DNA of 64,000 nucleotides from Nocardia cyriacigeorgica. Lineage in GTDB: Bacteria; Actinomycetota; Actinomycetes; Mycobacteriales; Mycobacteriaceae. The notes beneath the pieces are model-generated. The model was given only the letters and a program-made list of their open reading frames with translations, had not been told where the DNA came from and did no database searches. This document shows positions 24,586 through 33,458 of the stretch, piece by piece. Position numbers and translations under genes: made by a program. The DNA lies in NCBI RefSeq assembly GCF_029868385.1, contig NZ_JARWNX010000059.1, forward strand, positions 104,432 through 168,431. The letters are read 5' to 3'. Within the stretch, counting starts at the first letter, position 1. Every line of letters begins with the position of its first letter.

Positions 24586-25115
24586 GACTTCACCTCCGAG
24601 GTGGGGCGCGGTGCGGCGGGCCGCTGGAAGGTGGCGATCAGCAGCCGCTCCAACTGCCTGGTGGTGCGATAGAACTTGTCCACCGCCTTATCGCTACCCA
24701 CATCCATCACGTGCACGTACACCACACAGCGTTCGCGGTCGAGTTCCAGCACCATGGTGCCGGGGATGAGGTTGAGCAGATTGGTGCACAGCACCAGCAC
24801 CAGATCCGATTTGAAGCTGAAGTACACGCGCAGCACGCCGGAGATGGGCGGCGGGGCGGGGCGGACCGCGAACCAGGCCACCTGCAAACTCGATTCGAGC
24901 GCGTAGTACACGCTGACGGCGATCAGTTGCAGCAGTGGCACCGGCCGCACCCATCCGGTGACCGGCACCCGCGGCAGCGGCAGCGTCACCATGATGAGCG
25001 CGCCGACCACAAGCCCGGCCACCACATTGGCGACGCTGAGCCTGCCCCACAGCGCCACCCACACCGCGGCCAGCCACAGCAGGATGGCGATCCTGATCAC
25101 GGTCTCCCGGCTCAT
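24582..25115 (-). CDS. mnhE: Na+/H+ antiporter subunit E
   Basis: The protein is 177 residues with two or three N-terminal hydrophobic helices and a cytoplasmic C-terminal half. The MrpE signature is LVLCTNLLNLIPGTMVLELD followed by VYVHVMDV. It overlaps mnhD and mnhF by 4 bp. It is a structural subunit at the edge of the Mrp complex. The extended tail of about 40 residues after the core is usual for actinobacterial members. Confidence 0.95.
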   Translation of the reverse strand: MSRETVIRIAILLWLAAVWVALWGRLSVANVVAGLVVGALIMVTLPLPRVPVTGWVRPVPLLQLIAVSVYYALESSLQVAWFAVRPAPPPISGVLRVYFSFKSDLVLVLCTNLLNLIPGTMVLELDRERCVVYVHVMDVGSDKAVDKFYRTTRQLERLLIATFQRPAAPRPTSEVKS

Positions 25116-26707
25116 CGCGGCTCCGATCCCAGCACGGCGGTGATGTAGACGCCGCGATCGCGTAGGTCGTCGGCCGCCCGGTCGGCGATGTTCAGGATCG
25201 GCCCGGCCCAGACCGTGAGCGCGAGACCGACCGCGACCAGCGCGGCGGTGGAGATCACCATCAGCGAGGGCATCCGACCGGGATCGGCGCGCTCGTCGTA
25301 GAGCATGTCGGTGGAGTCCTCCACCAGGGTGGGCAGCGTCGCCGCCGCCAGATGACCCTCAGGGGCTTCGGCCCGCGGCCGCCAGAACGCCTTGCTCCAC
25401 ACCCGCGCCACCACGTACAGGGTGAGCAGGCTGGTGACCACCGAACCGCCGACCAGCACCCAGGCCAGCACACTGCCGTTCTGCGCGCCCGCCTGCAACA
25501 GGGCCACCTTGCCGACGAAACCGGAGAACGGTGGGATACCACCCAGATTCAGCGCCGGCACCAGGAACAGGATCGCCAGCAGCGGACTCGCCGCGGCGAG
25601 CCCGCCGAGCCTGCGCAGCGACGCCGATCCGGCCTGGCGTTCGATCAGGCCGACCACCAGGAACAAGGCCGTCTGCACGAGGATGTGGTGGGCGATGTAG
25701 TAGACCGCGCCCGACAAGCCCATCCGGCTGGCGAGCCCGACACCGAACACCATGTAACCGATATGGCTGACCAGCGTGAACGACAACAATCGGCGGATAT
25801 CGCTCTGCGCGATCGCACCGAGAATGCCGACGAGCATCGTCAACAGACCCGAGATCAGCAGCACATTGTCGAAGCCGCCGTCGGGGAACATCAGCGTGTA
25901 GGTGCGGATGATCGAGTACACACCGACCTTGGTCAGCAGACCGGCGAAGACGGCGGTCACCGGCGCGGGCGCGGTGGGGTAGGAGTCCGGCAGCCAGTTC
26001 GACAGCGGGAACACCGCGGCCTTGATGCCGAACGCCACCAGCAGCACCGCGTACACCGCATTGCGGACGCCCACCGGCACCTCGTCCATGCGGACCGCGA
26101 GCTGGGCCATATTGAGCGTTCCGGTCGCGCCGTAGGCAAGGGCGATGCCGGTCAGGAAGATCAGCGACGACAACATCGAGACCATCACATAGGACACACC
26201 CGCCCGGATGCGTTCCTCGGTCGCGCCGAGGGTGAGCAGCACGAACGAGGCGACCAGCAGGATCTCGAAGCCGACGAACAGGTTGAACAGATCGCCCGCG
26301 AGGAAGGCCATCGACACGCCCGCGCTCAGCACCAGATAGGTCGGCCAGAAGATCGAGGTCGGCTGCTGGGAGTCGGCGTCACGAATGTTCTGGCCCGCAC
26401 CGTAGACGGCGACGGCGAGCAGCACGATCGACGACACCAGCTCCATCGCCGCCGCCAGCCGATCCACCACCAGCGTGATGCCGATCGGGGTCTCCCACGC
26501 GCCCACCTGGAGCGCGGTCGTACCGTCACGGTCGGCGAGGAACAGCAGCACCGCGCACACCGCCACCGCCGCGGACAGCGCGATCAGCGCGACCATCCGC
26601 TGGGTGCGCGGGCGCCGGCCGAAGACCAGGGTGGTGGCCGCGGCCAGCAGCGGGATCAGGACCGGCAGCGGTGTCAGCACCGGCAGCAGGTCGGACGACA
26701 CGCTCAT
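25112..26707 (-). CDS. mnhD: Na+/H+ antiporter subunit D
   Basis: The protein is 531 residues with about fourteen transmembrane helices of the NuoM/NuoN-like antiporter family. A VGFEILLVASFVLLTLG segment carries the conserved membrane Glu, and WLPDSYPTAPAPVTAVFAGL with the following KVGVYSI lysine region forms the proton path. It is one of the two large ion-translocating subunits. Both junctions (mnhC and mnhE) are 4-bp ATGA overlaps. An extramembrane loop near the C-terminus is typical. Confidence 0.96.
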   Translation of the reverse strand: MSVSSDLLPVLTPLPVLIPLLAAATTLVFGRRPRTQRMVALIALSAAVAVCAVLLFLADRDGTTALQVGAWETPIGITLVVDRLAAAMELVSSIVLLAVAVYGAGQNIRDADSQQPTSIFWPTYLVLSAGVSMAFLAGDLFNLFVGFEILLVASFVLLTLGATEERIRAGVSYVMVSMLSSLIFLTGIALAYGATGTLNMAQLAVRMDEVPVGVRNAVYAVLLVAFGIKAAVFPLSNWLPDSYPTAPAPVTAVFAGLLTKVGVYSIIRTYTLMFPDGGFDNVLLISGLLTMLVGILGAIAQSDIRRLLSFTLVSHIGYMVFGVGLASRMGLSGAVYYIAHHILVQTALFLVVGLIERQAGSASLRRLGGLAAASPLLAILFLVPALNLGGIPPFSGFVGKVALLQAGAQNGSVLAWVLVGGSVVTSLLTLYVVARVWSKAFWRPRAEAPEGHLAAATLPTLVEDSTDMLYDERADPGRMPSLMVISTAALVAVGLALTVWAGPILNIADRAADDLRDRGVYITAVLGSEPR

Positions 26708-27087
26708 TCCTCGGGATCCTCCTGCTCGCGCTTGGCCGCGATCCCGACATCCTCCGGGTCGTTCTCGACGTCATCGGTGGTGGTCAGGGTGAAGGAGCGG
26801 TAGGCGAGCGCGAGCACGAAAGCGGCGAGGCCCATGGTGATGACGATCGCGGTGAGCACCATGGCCTGGGCCAGCGGATCGGCCATCTCCTCATGGGCGT
26901 CATCGGCGGCGCCGCTGATGGGCGGTTTCCCGTCCGCGCCCGCCATGGTGAGGATCAGCAGGTTCACCGCGTTGCCGAACAGGATCATGCCGAGCAGCAT
27001 CTTCGACACGGCCCGTTCGAGGATCAGGTAGACACCGCATGCCACCAGCACGCCGATGACGATCAGCAGGGTCAGATTCGCACTCAC
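26704..27087 (-). CDS. mnhC: Na+/H+ antiporter subunit C
   Basis: The protein is 127 residues and homologous to NuoK, with three helices. The conserved LILERAVSKMLLGMILFGNAVNLLIL and DPLAQAMVLTAIVITMGLAA blocks are seen. A charged C-terminal tail ends EREQEDPEE-like. It overlaps mnhA and mnhD by 4 bp. Confidence 0.96.
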   Translation of the reverse strand: MSANLTLLIVIGVLVACGVYLILERAVSKMLLGMILFGNAVNLLILTMAGADGKPPISGAADDAHEEMADPLAQAMVLTAIVITMGLAAFVLALAYRSFTLTTTDDVENDPEDVGIAAKREQEDPEE

Positions 27088-29909
27088 TTGACCGCCTCCC
27101 GTACTTCGGCGGGACCGGGCGATTCGGCCAACTCGCGATCGAGGCGCGCGCCGAGGCTGCGCAGCACGTCGAGCACGAGCCCGACCACGATGAGATACAC
27201 GCCGAGGTCGAAGAACAGCGAGGTCACCAGCTTCACATGGCCGAGCAGCGGTAGCGTCACCTCGAGGATCGCCGAGGACAGCGGCGGTGCACCGAAGATC
27301 AGCGAGGTGGTCGCGGTGCCGGCGGCGAGAGTGAGCCCCGCGCCGAGCAGATGCCCGGCCTCCACCGGCAGCGCCTCACCGAGTTCATAGGGTCCGCCCG
27401 CCAGATACCGCAGTACCAGGGCCAGTCCGGCGGTGAGTCCACCGGCGAATCCGCCGCCGGGAGCGTTGTGACCGGAGAAGAAGAAGTAGACCGACAGCAC
27501 CATCATGGTCGGGAACACCAGCCGGGTGGTGATCTGCATGACCATCGACCGTTGGCGCCGGTCGACCAGCCTGCCCGCGGGCAACCAGCTCACCAAGCCG
27601 GGCCGGTAGTTCGGTGCGTCCGCGGCGCGTGGCGCGCTGCCGAAACGGCGGCTGCGGAACACCAGCGATGCCACGCCGGTGGCCGCCACGACCAGCACCG
27701 AGATCTCGCCGAGGGTGTCCCAGGCGCGGATGTCGACCAGTAGGACGTTCACCGCGTTCTTACCGCCGCCGAATTCGTAGGCCGCGTCCGGGATGCGCTG
27801 CCAGATCGGCGTCGTGCTGCGGGCCGCCACCGCGAACGCGCCGAGCACCGTGACGGTGACGCCGACGCAGGCCGCGAGCACCGCGCGCCGGACATTGAAC
27901 GCGGTGCTGCGCGAGCCGGTGATCTCGGCCGGGAAGGCTCGCAGCACCAGCACGAACACCACCAGCGTGAGGGTTTCCACCAGGAACTGGGTGAGCGCGA
28001 GATCGGGTGCGCCGTGCAGCGCGAAGATGACGCCGCAGCCATATCCGGTGACGCCGACGACCAGCACGCTGGCCAGGCGGTTACGCAACACCGTCGCGCC
28101 GAGCGCCATGGCCACCATGATCGCGCCGATCGCCAATTGCAGCGGCGAATCCCACAACCGCAGCTCGATGCCGGTTCTGGTGCCGAGGGCCAGCACGACC
28201 GACGGCAGGATGATCAGCGTGCAGAGGATGATCGCCTGGCTGACCGGCAGCGAACCACGCTGCACCGAGCCGGTCATCCGCAGCGACAGTTTGTCCATGC
28301 CACGCAGGGTGGCGTCGTAGGCGCGGTCGGCGTTGCCGAGTATCGGGCGCGGGGACTCCCCGATCTGTCCGCGGAACCGGAAGATCACCAGGCCGACGGC
28401 GATGATCAGGACCGTGAGCGCGAGGACGCCGTTGAAGCCGTGCCACAGCAGTAGATGCGCGTCGAGTACGCCGGGCACCGAACGCGCGTACGGGCTGATC
28501 AGCCGGTCGAGGCCCGGCGCGGCCAGGCCCGCGATCAGGCTGGCGGTGGCCAGCAGCGCGGGTGCGCCCAGTAGCAGCGCGCCGGGCCGATGCCACTGCG
28601 GTTCGGCGACGCCGGGCTTGTCGCCGAACGCGCCCCACAGGAAGCGGGCGCTGTAGGCGACGGTCAGCATCGAGCCGAGCGCGACCACTCCGGTGAGCAG
28701 CAGGCGGGAGGGTTCGGTGAGGATCCCGGCGTGCAGGGTCGCGTCGAGCGCGCTCTCCTTCGCCACGAAGCCGACCATCAGCGGGATACCCGCCATGCTC
28801 AACGCGGCCGTCACCGCCACACCGCACAGGACTGGTGCGCGCCGTCCGAGTCCGGTCAGCAACCGCAGATCACGGGTACCAGCGCCATGGTCGACGATGC
28901 CGACCACCATGAACAAACATGCCTTGAACAGGGCGTGCGCCACGATCAATGCCACACCGGCCAGCGCCGCGTCCGGCGTGCCGATGCCGACCATGAGGAT
29001 CAGGAAGCCGAGCTGGCTCACGGTGCCGAAGGCCAACACCAGTTTGAGATCGCTGACCTGGAGCGCACGCACACCGGCGAGCAACATCGATGCACCGCCC
29101 AGTACGAGCACGATCGGATGCCAGACCGGATTGGCGGCGAATACCGGCGCCAGCCGGGCAACCAGGTACACACCGGCCTTCACCATGGCCGCGGCGTGCA
29201 GATACGCGCTGACCGGGGTGGGCGCGGCCATCGCGCCGGGAAGCCAGAAATGCAGCGGGACGATGGCGGATTTGCTGAGCGCGCCGACCAGGATCAACAC
29301 CACCGCGACATTCACCGCGAGCCCGCTCGGCGGCTGTTCGGCGGCCAGCAGATCCGACAGCAGATAGCTGCCGTTGACCTGCCCGAGGATGATGATGCCG
29401 ACCAGCATGGCCAGCCCGCCCGCCGCAGTCACCAGCAGCGCCTGGATGGCGGCCCTTCGGCTCTCGGCGCGTTCGGAATTGTGGCCGACCAGCAGGAAGG
29501 ACAGGACGGTCGTTGTCTCCCAGAAGACGAACAGCAACACCATGTTGTCACTGGTGACCAGACCGAACATGGCACCGGAGAAGCCCACCATCTGCGCCGC
29601 GAACACCCCGAGCCGCGGTTCGGAATCGTCGAAATAGCGTCCGCAGTAGAACAGGATCAGCGATCCGATCCCGAGCACCAGCGCGCACATCACCGCCGCC
29701 AGCGAGTCGAAACGCAGGTCGATGTTCATCTCGATGCTCGGCGCCCAGCTGAGCCGGACCTGCTTCGTCTCGTTCCAGTTGGCGAAGACCCAGGCCAGGC
29801 AGCCGAGGGGAACGAGGGCAAGAAGATAGAACCCGTTGCGGCCCATCGCCCGAATGCAGAGCGGCGCCAAAAGGGCGGTCAGGGCATGGGCGAGCAGAAT
29901 TCCGAGCAA
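27084..29909 (-). CDS. mnhA: Na+/H+ antiporter subunit A, MrpA-MrpB fusion
   Basis: The protein is 941 residues. The N-terminal ~500 are a NuoL-like antiporter module (VFWETTTVLSFLLVGHNSE, then WLPGAMAAPTPVSAYLHAA and MVKAGVYL with its key Lys). About 590-720 is the MrpA C-terminal/MbhD-like region (GVIFALHGAPDLALTQFLVETL), and the last ~140 residues are a full MrpB domain (FFFSGHNAPGGGFAGGL). No separate mnhB exists, so subunit B is supplied by this fusion. I take the TTG at 29909 as the start because GGAGTGA lies six bases before it and the sequence begins at the first membrane helix. It is first in the operon. Confidence 0.94.
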   Translation of the reverse strand: MLGILLAHALTALLAPLCIRAMGRNGFYLLALVPLGCLAWVFANWNETKQVRLSWAPSIEMNIDLRFDSLAAVMCALVLGIGSLILFYCGRYFDDSEPRLGVFAAQMVGFSGAMFGLVTSDNMVLLFVFWETTTVLSFLLVGHNSERAESRRAAIQALLVTAAGGLAMLVGIIILGQVNGSYLLSDLLAAEQPPSGLAVNVAVVLILVGALSKSAIVPLHFWLPGAMAAPTPVSAYLHAAAMVKAGVYLVARLAPVFAANPVWHPIVLVLGGASMLLAGVRALQVSDLKLVLAFGTVSQLGFLILMVGIGTPDAALAGVALIVAHALFKACLFMVVGIVDHGAGTRDLRLLTGLGRRAPVLCGVAVTAALSMAGIPLMVGFVAKESALDATLHAGILTEPSRLLLTGVVALGSMLTVAYSARFLWGAFGDKPGVAEPQWHRPGALLLGAPALLATASLIAGLAAPGLDRLISPYARSVPGVLDAHLLLWHGFNGVLALTVLIIAVGLVIFRFRGQIGESPRPILGNADRAYDATLRGMDKLSLRMTGSVQRGSLPVSQAIILCTLIILPSVVLALGTRTGIELRLWDSPLQLAIGAIMVAMALGATVLRNRLASVLVVGVTGYGCGVIFALHGAPDLALTQFLVETLTLVVFVLVLRAFPAEITGSRSTAFNVRRAVLAACVGVTVTVLGAFAVAARSTTPIWQRIPDAAYEFGGGKNAVNVLLVDIRAWDTLGEISVLVVAATGVASLVFRSRRFGSAPRAADAPNYRPGLVSWLPAGRLVDRRQRSMVMQITTRLVFPTMMVLSVYFFFSGHNAPGGGFAGGLTAGLALVLRYLAGGPYELGEALPVEAGHLLGAGLTLAAGTATTSLIFGAPPLSSAILEVTLPLLGHVKLVTSLFFDLGVYLIVVGLVLDVLRSLGARLDRELAESPGPAEVREAVK

Positions 29910-30112
29910 GCTTCACTCCGTCGGGTCGGTGCGGCGGGGTGTTTCGATGCCATCCTACGTGGGTAGGTAGTAGGACTTGCGTCCAGGTCCCGGTGCGCTC
30001 CGCCATATTCGGCCGAACGCGCTATGTTCCCGCAAATCTTTCGGCCCCGGTGTGGACCGACCCGCGACCGGCCGAACGTCTGTGTCGCGTCCGCGCGAGG
30101 GAGCGGTCGCGC
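29910..30112. other. Promoter region of the mnh operon and end of cpa
   Basis: Non-coding 203 bp. It holds the inverted repeat CCTAC-GTGG-GTAGG (29954-29967), followed by another GTAGG at 29969-29973. This lies 40-60 bp before the mnhA TTG and could be a regulator site; TAGGAT read on the minus strand within it is a possible -10, with no good -35. Confidence 0.4.
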
Positions 30113-32347
30113 TCAGTGGTTGCCGACCCGCGCTTCGGCGTAGCGGCGCAGGGATTCGACCTGATCGGGGTCCAGCGAGGGCCGCACCACCGAACGCGCC
30201 GACGCCAGATCCGCCGCCGTCACATCGGCGGCGGCCACATCGCGGCGCATCGCCGCGAGCGCGGCCTCGCGCAGCAGCGCGGCGCAGTCGGCGGCGGAGT
30301 AGCCGTCGAGTTCCTCGGCCAACGTCGCCAAATCGACGTCATCGGCCAGCGGCACCGAACGTCCGGTCGTGTTCAGGATCGCCAGCCGTGCCTGCGCATC
30401 CGGCGGCGGTACGAACACCAGCCGCTCCAATCTGCCCGGACGCAGCAGCGCCGGATCTATGAGTTCGGGACGGTTGGTCGCGCCGAGCACTACCACCTCA
30501 CGCAACGGCTCCACCCCGTCGAGTTCGGTGAGCAGCGCGGCCACCACCCGATCGCCGACACCGGAATCCGCACTCTGCCCCCGACGCGGTGCGAGGGCGT
30601 CGACCTCGTCGAGGAAGATCAGCGACGGCGCCGAATCCCGCGCCCGCTGGAACAGCTCGCGTACCGCCCGCTCGGAGGAGCCGACCCATTTGTCCATCAG
30701 CTCGGCGCCCTTGACCGCGTGCACGCTGAGCTGGCCGCTGCCCGCCAATGCCCGCACCAGATAGGTCTTGCCGCATCCGGGTGGGCCGTACAGCAGCACG
30801 CCGCGCGGTGGTTCGATGCCCAGCCGGGCGAACGAATCGGGATGGCGCAGCGGCCACAGCACCGTCTCGGTGAGAGCCTGTTTGGTTTCGGCCATATCGC
30901 CGACATCGTCGAGCCCGAGACTGCCGATGGCCAATTCCTCCATCCCGGAACGCGACAGCGGCCGGATCACCTCGAGCGCGCCGAGCAGATCCTGCTGACC
31001 GAGTTCCGGTTCGGCCTGATCGCGATTGGCGCGCGAGGCCGCACGCAGCGCCGCCTCGCGGCACAGCGCGGCCAGATCCGACACCACGAAACCGGGGGTC
31101 TTGGCCGCGATCTCGTCGAGTTTCAGCACTCCGGTCGGCACCTTGCGCAGCAACTGTTCCAGCAGCGCCCGGCGCCCCGCGGCGGTGGGCAGCGTGAGGG
31201 CTAGTTCGCGATCGCACAGGTCGGGGGCGCGTAACCGGGAGTCGAGGGCGGTGGGGTGGGCCGTGGTGGCCAGGAACGCGACGCAGGGTTCGGTGATGGC
31301 GGCCCGCAGCTGATCCAGGATGAGGGTCGCCACCGGATCGGCCGCCGCGGGCAACAGCGCATCGATATCGGTGATGAGCAGGATGCCGCCCTGTCCGGTG
31401 CTCACCTCGGCCACCGCTTCGGCGACCTTGCGCAGCCTGGCGCCGCTCTCGGCGGCGCCGACGGCGGGTCCGTCCAATTCGATGATGCGGCGCGGCGCGG
31501 TGACCGCGCGGGCCAGCGTCGCCTTGCCGACACCCGCAGGCCCAGTGATCAGCACGCCGAGATGCGGCGAGGCGCCGAGGGTTTTCAGCAGGTCGGGCTC
31601 ATCGAGGGCGAGGGTCAGCCATTCGGCGAGCTTGGCGGCCTGGGTGTGCGCGCCCACCAGATCCTCGACCGGGATCGGGGCGGAACGGGCCGCGGCGACC
31701 GTGCCCGTCGGGTCGGTGGTCAGGGTCGCGGCCGAGTCCTCGCGGTCCGTGCGGGCGGGAGTGTGTCCGTTGCCGCCCGCCGCCGCGAGGACACCGGGCC
31801 CCCAGTCGACGGCGGTGTTCGGTTGCACGCTCACCGGTCCTGGAGCCGGATCGGTGGCGGTGACGGTGAGCAGTTCGGTGGTCCAGGCGATGCCGAAGGT
31901 CCGTGACAGCGCCTGACTCGCGGCCGAGGACGGCAGATCCGGCCCGAGATCGCGGGGCAGCAGCGAAACCGTATCGCCCACGGTGACGATCTTGCCGAGC
32001 AGCGCCTGCCGTAGCGTCGCCGCCGGAATCGACCCGGTGGCATGCGCCGAGCCGCTCACCGAGATCTGCCTACCCCCGTAGACGGTCGCGGGCGAGGCCA
32101 CCACGGTCGCGTCCTCCCGCACTCCGGCATTGGACAGGGTCACATCATCGAGCAGCGCCACTCCCGCGGGTGTGCCCGCCGGTGCGAGACCGGCCACCGC
32201 GGCGGTCCGCCGGGAACCGGTCAGGGTGATCCCGTCCCATTCACGCAGGCCGAGTGCGGTGAGCACCTCGGCATGCAGCCGCACCACGCCACGGCGGGCG
32301 TCGGCGGCAGAGGGATTCAAACGCGCGGTCAGTGCCAAGTCAGCCAT
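30113..32347 (-). CDS. cpa: Cpa: Cdc48-like AAA+ ATPase of actinobacteria (Rv0435c-like)
   Basis: The protein is 744 residues from the ATG at 32347. An N-terminal Cdc48-type double-psi barrel region (1-~190) and a low-complexity linker lead to two AAA domains. The second (about 490-720) is intact: GPPGCGKT 521-528, LIFLDE 576-581, ATNRP 623-627 and RPGR arginine finger 636-639. The first (about 225-400) is degenerate: GPAGVGKA 269-276 (Thr to Ala), LITDID where LIDELD is expected (322-329), ATTAHP in place of ATNRP, and LRAPDLCDRE in place of RRFGRFDRE. Cpa is known to associate with the actinobacterial 20S proteasome; its substrates are unclear. It stands alone between the mnh operon and a lipoprotein gene. 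Confidence 0.92.
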   Translation of the reverse strand: MADLALTARLNPSAADARRGVVRLHAEVLTALGLREWDGITLTGSRRTAAVAGLAPAGTPAGVALLDDVTLSNAGVREDATVVASPATVYGGRQISVSGSAHATGSIPAATLRQALLGKIVTVGDTVSLLPRDLGPDLPSSAASQALSRTFGIAWTTELLTVTATDPAPGPVSVQPNTAVDWGPGVLAAAGGNGHTPARTDREDSAATLTTDPTGTVAAARSAPIPVEDLVGAHTQAAKLAEWLTLALDEPDLLKTLGASPHLGVLITGPAGVGKATLARAVTAPRRIIELDGPAVGAAESGARLRKVAEAVAEVSTGQGGILLITDIDALLPAAADPVATLILDQLRAAITEPCVAFLATTAHPTALDSRLRAPDLCDRELALTLPTAAGRRALLEQLLRKVPTGVLKLDEIAAKTPGFVVSDLAALCREAALRAASRANRDQAEPELGQQDLLGALEVIRPLSRSGMEELAIGSLGLDDVGDMAETKQALTETVLWPLRHPDSFARLGIEPPRGVLLYGPPGCGKTYLVRALAGSGQLSVHAVKGAELMDKWVGSSERAVRELFQRARDSAPSLIFLDEVDALAPRRGQSADSGVGDRVVAALLTELDGVEPLREVVVLGATNRPELIDPALLRPGRLERLVFVPPPDAQARLAILNTTGRSVPLADDVDLATLAEELDGYSAADCAALLREAALAAMRRDVAAADVTAADLASARSVVRPSLDPDQVESLRRYAEARVGNH

Positions 32348-32432
32348 CGCTGACCATTCTGCCCAGAAACCACGAACGCGGACACACCGTTCGGTGCGCC
32401 CGCGTTCGCCGGGATGTTCGCCTCGTCCCGGA

Positions 32433-32855
32433 TCAGGGTTCGACGATGCCGGCCGCCTCGGCGACGGGGGTATCGGCAAGGCTGTCGGACAGGCAGACCA
32501 GCTTCGCCGTGCCGAGCGCGACGTTGGGGCTGCCCGCGAACGTGCTCTCCGGATGCTCGACCAGGATCTGCTCGATCAGCGCCTTCTGGCCCGCGATATC
32601 GAGTTCCTTGAACTCGGCGCAGGTGGTCTGCGAGGCCGCGCCGGAGGTGTCGCCTCCGGTGCGCGTCGTGGTCGGTGCGCTGGAGGTCTCGCTCGATTCG
32701 GCCGAGGTGGTCGCCGCGGTCGTCGTGGCGGCGCTCGAGGTGTCGGTGGTGCCCTTGCGCAGCCCGTTCGCCTCGGTGGTCTCGTCCGGTCCGCAGCCTG
32801 CCAGCAGGAGAGCCATTGCGCCGACGGACAGAATCGTCGCAGGAATTCGCTTCAT
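32433..32855 (-). CDS. Small secreted lipoprotein, function unknown
   Basis: The protein is 140 residues. The signal peptide (basic MKRIPA, hydrophobic stretch) ends in the lipobox LAGC at residues 18-21. A Ser/Thr/Ala-rich linker (about 36-75) spaces a folded domain of about 65 residues from the membrane. That domain has two Cys (TTCAEFKEL and AKLVCLSDS), likely to form a disulfide, and a LIEQILVEHPES helix. It resembles small lipoproteins common in Nocardia and Mycobacterium, but I recognise no named family. It is 85 bp upstream of cpa on the same strand and may be cotranscribed. Confidence 0.8.
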   Translation of the reverse strand: MKRIPATILSVGAMALLLAGCGPDETTEANGLRKGTTDTSSAATTTAATTSAESSETSSAPTTTRTGGDTSGAASQTTCAEFKELDIAGQKALIEQILVEHPESTFAGSPNVALGTAKLVCLSDSLADTPVAEAAGIVEP

Positions 32856-33053
32856 ATCGTGGGTTCCCCGGTGATCAGCGGCGCCGGAGCCTCCGGCGCG
32901 TCCGGTGCAGCGTACCGGGTAGGAGCGGTTCTTCGACATGGGTGCCTCACAGGATCGAGCGCCCGCCGGGCGCACAGACAGGTGCGTGGCCCACTGTCGG
33001 ATACCGGCCTTGCCGTCGCCTTATCGATCGCTGAAGGCGCGGATCGTCCCAGC
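32856..33053. other. Spacer between the UBP zinc-finger gene and the lipoprotein gene
   Basis: About 200 bp. Nothing beyond the presumed lipoprotein promoter; no strong hairpin ends the upstream operon here. Confidence 0.4.
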
Positions 33054-33416
33054 TCAGCGATTGACCAGTGACTGCCAGTCGGCGGGAACCCGATCCCGCG
33101 GTCCCGGTACGCCCTGCCCCTCGGGATGCTGATGCGGCGGTGCCAGCTCCGGCCCGCCGCTGAACATCTCCTCGGTGCGGAAATCCCAATACCAATCCTC
33201 GCCCGGCTCATAGCTCTGGATGAACGGATGGCCGGTCACCGCGGCATGCTTGCTCGCGTGCTTGGCGGGGGAGCTGTCGCAGCAGCCGATGTGTCCGCAT
33301 TGCGCGCAGCGGCGCAGATGCACCCACCAGCCCGCGGCGGCCTCGCATTCCACACAGCCGGGGCCGCTCGGCGCAACGGTCGGATCGATGCCCTCGGGTA
33401 CTCCTGACTCGCTCAT
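33054..33416 (-). CDS. UBP-type zinc finger protein
   Basis: The protein is 120 residues and almost all of it is a ZnF-UBP domain. The metal ligand ladder is Cys21, Cys24, Cys37, Cys40, Cys45 or Cys46, His53, His57 and His63, in the order CX2C, CX2C, GCC and H-X3-H-X5-H. In eukaryotes this fold grips the free C-terminal Gly-Gly of ubiquitin; bacteria have no ubiquitin, so here it probably binds another protein tail or works as an output or scaffold. The tail (YEPGEDWYWDFRTEEMF onward) is conserved-looking and acidic. It is the last gene of the kinase/regulator operon, 42 bp after the kinase. Confidence 0.87.
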   Translation of the reverse strand: MSESGVPEGIDPTVAPSGPGCVECEAAAGWWVHLRRCAQCGHIGCCDSSPAKHASKHAAVTGHPFIQSYEPGEDWYWDFRTEEMFSGGPELAPPHQHPEGQGVPGPRDRVPADWQSLVNR

Positions 33417-33458
33417 GCTGTGTCCTTTCTGGCCTGGGTTATGTCGGCCCTGATTCGG

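Noticed and set aside
25352..29966. Long rightward frames (483 and 458 codons) opposite mnhD and mnhA
   Set aside because: His/Arg/Gln-rich low-complexity translations with no membrane or enzyme features; the sense strand encodes clear Mrp subunits.
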